Shown here one piece after another: positions 58,963 to 64,000 of a stretch of DNA of 64,000 nt. Each line of letters opens with the position of its first letter. Position 1 is the stretch's first letter. Below the pieces are notes generated by a model. That model searched no databases, was not told where the DNA came from, and saw only the letters and a list, made by a program, of their open reading frames with translations. Both the position numbers and the translations under genes were made by a program. This stretch comes from Planctomycetota bacterium (GTDB taxonomy: Bacteria; Planctomycetota; J058; JAJDCP01): the NCBI GenBank assembly GCA_029260765.1, contig JAJDCP010000062.1:54096-118095 (forward strand), given 5' to 3'.

Positions 58963-59934
58963 ATGAAAAGCCCCGCAGGCACCGTCACAGGCCTGGCCGC
59001 AGCATGCCTGTTGGCGCTGACCGGTTGCAGCTCCCCGCCATCACCACAGCCCTCTCACTTCGTCGGCGAGCGCCTCGAACGCCAGGGCGACGAGATCGTG
59101 ATCGCCGGCCAGCTGTTCCACACGGGCACGCCGGTCGTGTTGTGGCTCGACCCCGAGGGCTACGATGCCTACCGCGCGCATTGCTGGGACGACCCGGAGC
59201 AGGTGTTGCCGCGCAATCCTGCGGGCGGCTGCGACACCCCCAACCGCTACAGTCTCGGACGTCCCGGGCTGACGGCCACAGCGGACACGGCGGCGGTGCG
59301 CGCCGTGGTGCGCCAGTTCGTGCTGCACTACGACGTGGCGGGCAGCGCGCGACGCTGTTTCCACATCCTGCACAATGTGCGCGGCCTGTCGGTCCACTTC
59401 ATGCTGGACCTCGACGGAACGATCTACCAGACCCTGGACCTGAAGGAGCGCGCCCGGCATGCCGGTTCCAGCAACGACGTCTCAGTCGGCATCGAGATCG
59501 CCCACCCCGGCTACCTGACGCCGAGCTCGGAGAAGCAGTACAGCTCTGATTCGCTGGGGGTCGTCTACCATCCTCCGCCCACCCTGGGCAGCGACGGTGT
59601 GCGCGCGCCGGGCTTCGTCGCCCGGCCGCGACGCCCCGGCCTGATCGAGGGCACGATCCACGGCCAGCCCCTGCAGCAATACGATTTCACCGCCGAGCAA
59701 TACCAGGCGCTCGCGCACCTGACCCTGTGCCTCGAGCGCACGCTGGGCATCCCCGCTGAGGCGCCTCGGAACGCCGCAGGAGCGGTCGAGCCCGGCCTGC
59801 TTGCAGAGACCCGCCTGCAGGCGTACGCCGGCCTGCTTGGGCACTGGCACGTGAGCCGCTCGAAAGTCGACCCTGGCCCCGCCTTCGACTGGGAGCACCT
59901 GCTGCAGCTGGTCGATGCCCTGCGCGACCGTTGA
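58963..59934 (+). CDS. N-acetylmuramoyl-L-alanine amidase lipoprotein (Amidase_2 type)
   Basis: A 323-residue lipoprotein. The lipobox LLALTGC is at about residue 22. The amidase_2/PGRP core has FVLHYDVAGSARRCFHILHN (first zinc His), LSVHFMLDLDGTIYQTLDLK and ERARHAGSSNDVSVGIEIAH (the conserved H-A-G and G-I-E motif). These match zinc amidases that cut the bond between MurNAc and the stem peptide. Substrate specificity is untested. AGGAGTCCCC precedes the ATG, excluding an upstream in-frame ATG. It sits after a divergent TPR gene and before the M16 pair. Confidence 0.85.
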   Translation: MKSPAGTVTGLAAACLLALTGCSSPPSPQPSHFVGERLERQGDEIVIAGQLFHTGTPVVLWLDPEGYDAYRAHCWDDPEQVLPRNPAGGCDTPNRYSLGRPGLTATADTAAVRAVVRQFVLHYDVAGSARRCFHILHNVRGLSVHFMLDLDGTIYQTLDLKERARHAGSSNDVSVGIEIAHPGYLTPSSEKQYSSDSLGVVYHPPPTLGSDGVRAPGFVARPRRPGLIEGTIHGQPLQQYDFTAEQYQALAHLTLCLERTLGIPAEAPRNAAGAVEPGLLAETRLQAYAGLLGHWHVSRSKVDPGPAFDWEHLLQLVDALRDR

Positions 59935-60031
59935 GCGCAGCCTCTTACCGGCCTCTCCGAACAAGACCTTTCCATCATTCGTCAGACAGTTGCGTAGTAC
60001 GTAGACCCCCAACCCCGATTCGGGAGGAAAC

Positions 60032-61528
60032 ATGAAACGAGCTCGCATAGTGGCCTGGGCCCTGCTTGTTCTGTGGGCCAGCAGTGGGCTGGCTCAGGAC
60101 CTGGAAGCCTTCGCCAAGAACGTGACAGTGCACCGGCTCGACAACGGCCTGACCTTTGTGCTGGTCGAGCGCCACACCGCACCGACCGTCGCCTTCCACA
60201 CCTACGTGGATACCGGCAGCGTCGACGAGGTCGCCGGCATCACCGGCATGGCCCACCTGTTCGAGCATCTGGCCTTCAAGGGCACCAAGACGGTCGGCAC
60301 CAGCAACTACGAGGCCGAGCAAGCCATCTATGAGAAGATGGACGAGATCTACGAGCTCAAGAAGCGCCTCGAACGCAACCCGGAGGCGCAGCCCGAAGAG
60401 CTCGCCCGGGTGCGTGCCGAGTGGGCTGCCTTGAGCGAGGAAGTCAAGACCCACATCGTCGAAGGTGAGTTCGACAAGGCTCTCGAGCAGGCCGGTGTGC
60501 AGGGTATGAACGCCACCACCGGCTCCGATGCTACGCAGTACTTCTTCAGCCTGCCCAGCAACCGCATCGAGCTGTGGTGCAACCTCGAGAGCGACCGCTT
60601 CGCCAACCCGGTGATCCGCGAGTTCTTCAAGGAGCGCGACGTCGTCAAAGAAGAGCGCCGCATGCGCATCGACAGCAACCCGATCGGCCGCATGATCGAA
60701 CAGATGCTCGGCGTGGCCTTCCACGCGCATCCCTACGGTTACCCGGGCATCGGCTACATGAGCGACCTCGACACGGTCACCCGGCGCGAGGCTGCGACCT
60801 TCTTCGAGAAGCACTACAACGCCTCGACCATCACCATCGCGGTGGTCGGTGACTTCGAGACCGGCAGCCTGATTCCGATGCTCGAACGCTACTTCAGCCG
60901 CATTCCTGGCGGAACCAAACCGGACCCGGTCGAGACCATCGAACCGGATCAGCTCGGGCTCAAGCGCATCGAGATCGAAGACCGCTCTCAGCCGCTGATC
61001 GCCCTCGGCTTCCACAAGCCCTCGGCCCTGCACGCCGACGAGCCGATCTACGACGCCTTGTCCGACATCATGGGTGGAGGCCGCTCGAGCCGCCTGTACC
61101 GCGAGTTGGTGACCGAGCAACAGCTGGCGATCGACGTCGGCGCCTTCACCGGCTTCCCCGGCAACAAATACCCCAACCTGTTCGTGGTCTACGCGATGGT
61201 GGCCCAGGGCAAGACGACCGCCGAGGTCGAAGCGGCCATCTGGGACGTGCTGGCCGATCTGAAGGCAGAGCCTGTCAGCGACACGGAGCTGCAGGGCGTG
61301 GTGACGCGTGTGCGCGCCGGCCTGGTGCGTGGCATGGGCAGCAACGCGGGCCTCGCCCGGACGTTGGTGACCTACCAGGCGATGACCGGAGATTGGCGCG
61401 ACGCCTTCAATCATCTCGACAAGCTGAAGCTCGTCAGCGGCGAAGACGTGCAACGCGTCGCCGGCCTCTGTTTCCAACGCAAGAACTGTACTGTCGGCGC
61501 GGTTGTACCGCCTGCTGAGGAGGACTGA
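60032..61528 (+). CDS. M16-family zinc peptidase, catalytic subunit
   Basis: A 498-residue exported peptidase. Signal peptide VAWALLVLWASSGLAQ precedes the inverted zinc motif HLFEHLAFKG (H75-x-x-E78-H79) of family M16. A helical insert of about 70 residues (YEKMDEIYELKKRLERNPEA ...) is followed by LWCNLESDRFANPVI, which supplies the distal Glu. The second half is the M16_C domain (FGGTVTV-like strand replaced by VAFHAHPYGYPGIGYMSDL). Family members degrade peptides as processing-peptidase or pitrilysin-like enzymes. It lies three bases before the second M16 gene, whose product lacks the zinc site, as in the paired M16A/B arrangement. Confidence 0.9.
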   Translation: MKRARIVAWALLVLWASSGLAQDLEAFAKNVTVHRLDNGLTFVLVERHTAPTVAFHTYVDTGSVDEVAGITGMAHLFEHLAFKGTKTVGTSNYEAEQAIYEKMDEIYELKKRLERNPEAQPEELARVRAEWAALSEEVKTHIVEGEFDKALEQAGVQGMNATTGSDATQYFFSLPSNRIELWCNLESDRFANPVIREFFKERDVVKEERRMRIDSNPIGRMIEQMLGVAFHAHPYGYPGIGYMSDLDTVTRREAATFFEKHYNASTITIAVVGDFETGSLIPMLERYFSRIPGGTKPDPVETIEPDQLGLKRIEIEDRSQPLIALGFHKPSALHADEPIYDALSDIMGGGRSSRLYRELVTEQQLAIDVGAFTGFPGNKYPNLFVVYAMVAQGKTTAEVEAAIWDVLADLKAEPVSDTELQGVVTRVRAGLVRGMGSNAGLARTLVTYQAMTGDWRDAFNHLDKLKLVSGEDVQRVAGLCFQRKNCTVGAVVPPAEED

Positions 61529-61531
61529 ACC

Positions 61532-63592
61532 ATGCGCAACCCCATCCTGTGGCTGGCTCTTGTCCTCGCGCCCCTGCTGGCGCAAGAGCTGCCCTCCTAC
61601 AAAGACCTGGATATTCCCGAGCTGCGCGAGGTGCAGGTTCCTGAGATCGCCGTGCATCGCCTGGGCAATGGCCTGACCATCTACCTGCTCGAAGACCACG
61701 AGCTGCCGCTGGTGCGCGGCTCGGCCATGCTCACCTCGGGCAGCCTCAACGACCCCGCCGGCAAGGCCGGCCTGGCCGCCTTGACTGGAACGCTGATGCG
61801 CAGCGGGGGTGTCCCCGGTATGAGCGGAGACCAGCTCAATGAACGCCTGGAGTTCATCGCCGCCTCGGTCGAGACCTCCTTTGCGCTCAGCGAGGGTTCG
61901 GCATCGTTCTCGTGCTTGAAAGAGAACCTCGGCGAGGTGCTCGGCATCTTCTCCAAGGTTCTGCTTGAGCCCCAATTCGCCGAAGACAAGCTCGAGCTGG
62001 CCAAGGTCGCCCAGCGCACGGCCATCGCGGCACGCAACGACCAGCCCAGTGAGATCCTGCGGCGCGAGTTCCGGGCGGCCCTGTACGGGCAGGACAGCAC
62101 CTTCGCCCGCAAGCCCGAGTACGCCAGCATCGCTGCCATCAGCCGCGAAGACCTGCAGGCCTTCCATAAGGGCGTGATTGGCAACAAGGCGTCTCTCGCC
62201 ATCTGGGGCGACTTCGACAGCGAGGTCCTGCTGGCCGAGCTGAGCGAGCTGTTCGAGGGCTGGCAAGGCAGCGTGCGCAGCACCGCGGCGACCTTGATGC
62301 TGCCCGGGGGCTTCGGGCCTGGCGGCATCTACTATGTCGAAAAGACCGACGTGAACCAGGCTTCGATCCGCATCGGCCACTTCTCGGTCGGTCAGCTGCA
62401 CAAAGACTATGTGCCCCTGCAGGTGCTCTCCCAGATCCTGGGCGGAGGCTTCAGCAGCCGCATGGTCAAGGAGATCCGCACCCGCCGCGGGCTTGCCTAT
62501 TCGGCCTATGGCGTGTTCGTCGCGCCTCCTGGCCAGCGTGCCCTGTTCGTCGCCGGCTGTGACACCAAGCTCGAGACGACCGGCCAGGCCATCGAGGCGA
62601 TGCTGGGCGAGCTCGAGCGCATCCGCAGCGAGCCGGTCACGGCGGACGAGCTGCTGCGCGCGCAGGACTCGATTCTCAACAACTGGGTGTTCAAGTTCGA
62701 TAGCCGCGGCGCGGTCGTCCAGCGGCATATGGAAGACGCTTTCCACGGGCTGCCCGAGGACTTCCTGGCGAGCTACAAGAAACGCGTCAGTGAAGTGACC
62801 GCCGAAGAGCTGCTGCGCGTCGCGAAGGAGCACTTGCAGCCGGAGAAGGCCGCCATCGTGGTGGTCGGGAATGCGGCGGGCTTCGACCGTCCGCTGAGCG
62901 ACTTCGGTACGGTGACCCCCGTCGACATCAGCATCCCGGCCCCGGCCCAGGAAGCGCTGGCGATCGACGACGCGAGCCGGGCACGCGGCCTGGCTCTGCT
63001 CGACGCAGCGGCCAAGGCTGCGGGCGGCGCGGACAAGCTCGCGAGCCTGCACAGCCTGAAGATGGTCGGCAACTTCAAGCAGGGACCGATGGCCTTCGGC
63101 ATGACGCACTATGAGCTGCTGCCCGACAAGGCCCTGGTCGACATCGTGACCCCGGGCGGAGCGTTCCAGATGATCCGCAACGCCGACCGCATGGCGCGGG
63201 TCATGGGCCCGCAGATCGACGTCGAGAGCATGAGCGAAGCAGAGCTGGCCGCCGAGAACCTGACGGATCCGCGTTGGCTGTTGGGCCACTTTGCCGAGCT
63301 GACCATCGCGGAGCAGGAAGGCGTCTTGACGCTGGAGGACTCCCACGAGAACCGGGTGGAGGTCACCTTCAACGAGGATGGCTTGATCGCCAGCCTGGCG
63401 ACGTTCCAGGATGGCCAGGATGTCATCCGCCGCTTCAGCGACTACCGCGAGGTCGAAGGTCTGCGGCTGCACTTCAAGATGGAAGTGGAGAGCGGCGGCC
63501 AGGTCGGGGTCACGCTGGAATTCGAGAGCGCAGAGCTCAACCCTGAGCTGGACGAGGCGCTGTTTGCGATTCCCGAGCAGGAATCGCCCTAG
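61532..63592 (+). CDS. M16-family peptidase homologue without zinc site, with extra C-terminal domain
   Basis: A 686-residue exported protein; MRNPILWLALVLAPLLAQ is the signal peptide. Two M16-type halves are present (VHRLGNGLTIYLLEDHELPL and GKAGLAALTGTLMRSGG; GGFSSRMVKEIRTRRGLAYS), but the zinc motif is replaced by ALTGTLMRSGG. It therefore serves as the non-catalytic partner of the M16 peptidase just before it. The last 200 residues (residues 490-686, LDAAAKAAGGADKLASLHSL, VTFNEDGLIASLATFQDGQD, LRLHFKMEVESGGQVGVTLE) form an outer-membrane-lipoprotein-sorting-like (LolA-type) domain. GAGGAGGACTGAACC precedes the ATG, within the end of the upstream gene. Confidence 0.87.
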   Translation: MRNPILWLALVLAPLLAQELPSYKDLDIPELREVQVPEIAVHRLGNGLTIYLLEDHELPLVRGSAMLTSGSLNDPAGKAGLAALTGTLMRSGGVPGMSGDQLNERLEFIAASVETSFALSEGSASFSCLKENLGEVLGIFSKVLLEPQFAEDKLELAKVAQRTAIAARNDQPSEILRREFRAALYGQDSTFARKPEYASIAAISREDLQAFHKGVIGNKASLAIWGDFDSEVLLAELSELFEGWQGSVRSTAATLMLPGGFGPGGIYYVEKTDVNQASIRIGHFSVGQLHKDYVPLQVLSQILGGGFSSRMVKEIRTRRGLAYSAYGVFVAPPGQRALFVAGCDTKLETTGQAIEAMLGELERIRSEPVTADELLRAQDSILNNWVFKFDSRGAVVQRHMEDAFHGLPEDFLASYKKRVSEVTAEELLRVAKEHLQPEKAAIVVVGNAAGFDRPLSDFGTVTPVDISIPAPAQEALAIDDASRARGLALLDAAAKAAGGADKLASLHSLKMVGNFKQGPMAFGMTHYELLPDKALVDIVTPGGAFQMIRNADRMARVMGPQIDVESMSEAELAAENLTDPRWLLGHFAELTIAEQEGVLTLEDSHENRVEVTFNEDGLIASLATFQDGQDVIRRFSDYREVEGLRLHFKMEVESGGQVGVTLEFESAELNPELDEALFAIPEQESP

Positions 63593-64000
63593 CCTGGACT
63601 TTGGCGGTTTCCGGGCTGCGGCCGGCGGGCAACAACCGGTGTCGGAGCTCGACGCCCAACGCTTTTGAGGAATGCCTCCAGGCAAGAGGTGCGGTGAAAG
63701 TGGAGAAGCGAGACCGATCTCCGCGGATGAACCGAGTTTCCCTGAGAGACCCCTGTCATAGACCGACGCTACAGCGGCTGCAAGCCGCGTCCGCAGCGGA
63801 TGCCCCCCCTGTAGCGGCGCTCTGTGAGCGCCGGAAGCCGTGTCCGCAGCGGCTGCTCCGAAGATCTGGGGAGACTCCATGCGGATCGGTGTTCCCGTCG
63901 GTCATAGCAGACTGCGGCGAAAATCGCTTCGCCAGCCACCACGGCGGTGGGCCCCTGGCTTCGTTGTCCTCCTCGCCGGCCATCCTGGCCGGCTGCGTCG
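63593..64000. repeat. Non-coding repeat-rich tail
   Basis: Hairpins occur at 63815-63833 (CGGCGCT-CTGTG-AGCGCCG) and 63975-63993 (GCCGGCCA-TCC-TGGCCGGC), plus the unit GTCATAGACCGACGCTACAG at 63755-63774 and a partial copy at 63897-63908. These are relatives of the elements at 9777-10087. I see no gene here. Confidence 0.7.

Noticed and set aside
59975..63880. A 1301-codon open frame on the minus strand.
   Set aside because: It is the reverse complement of the two M16 peptidase genes. Its composition (repeated Leu-Gln-Asp-Ala-Val) is the antisense shadow of GC-rich coding sequence, and it has no domain.

Overview
The window is GC-rich DNA from a Gram-negative-type bacterium. It has many exported and lipoprotein signal peptides, an LPS-type glycosyltransferase family 9 gene and an exported amidase. 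It also carries three large eukaryotic-like Ser/Thr kinases and many secreted HEAT, TPR, VWA and WD40-like proteins. That gene style fits Planctomycetota or a neighbouring or Myxococcota-like lineage. There is no rRNA, so this is inference only. Shine-Dalgarno sequences (GGAGG type) are clear in front of many genes. GTG and TTG starts are common, and one CTG start is likely.

Layout. 0-1.6 kb: a Ser/Thr kinase cut by the window edge, behind two small membrane-anchored genes. 1.6-4 kb: a TetR / SRPBCC / ketopantoate-reductase-like operon whose promoter lies in a palindrome. 4.1-6.2 kb: an inositol-phosphatase-like gene, a P-loop kinase without a normal start codon, and an overlapping Thg1-type tRNA guanylyltransferase; the last two look like an RNA 5'-end repair pair. 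6.2-9.6 kb: a VOC protein, an LCAT-like lipoprotein acyltransferase/lipase and a lipoprotein. 9.6-10.5 kb: a repeat-rich intergenic region with two tiny overlapping ORFs. 10.5-13.4 kb: a VWA/HEAT protein and a WD40-like protein. 13.4-19.2 kb: a decayed C-terminal copy of an alkyl-sulfatase-like gene, a nonsense-interrupted methyltransferase, a polyglutamine protein, the intact sulfatase-like gene, a METTL25-like methyltransferase and a GT9 gene. 19.4-27.4 kb: exported proteins, an Fe-S/SCP2 reductase controlled by a MarR protein through shared palindromes, an M28 peptidase, a response regulator and a frameshifted HEAT protein.

27.6-35.8 kb holds a four-gene minus-strand operon. It encodes an unknown protein, a 1183-residue metzincin-like metallopeptidase with an N-terminal LysM-like segment, a peptidoglycan-binding-like segment and zinc ribbons, an ASH-repeat scaffold protein with a carrier-like C-terminus, and a small beta-rich protein. 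None has a signal peptide. This is the best candidate for an undescribed effector/delivery module. Divergent from it is a 1349-residue zinc ribbon-pseudokinase-(HEPN-like)-kinase-TM-FGE fusion.

40-45.4 kb is an accessory island. It has three toxin-antitoxin modules (a fused Phd-VapC, HicBA and DUF433/DUF5615), IS91-like transposase remnants, hydrolase and FGE gene debris, and a tRNA-Pro(GGG) whose 3' end and terminator are duplicated on the far side of the DUF433/DUF5615 module, like an attachment-site duplication. 45.7-63.6 kb returns to exported enzymes: two HExxH Peptidase-MA-like proteins, a kinase-TPR protein, a tricorn-like protease, a TPR protein with an acidic repeat, an amidase lipoprotein and a catalytic/non-catalytic M16 peptidase pair. 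The final 0.4 kb carries the same hairpin repeat family seen at 9.8-10.1 kb.
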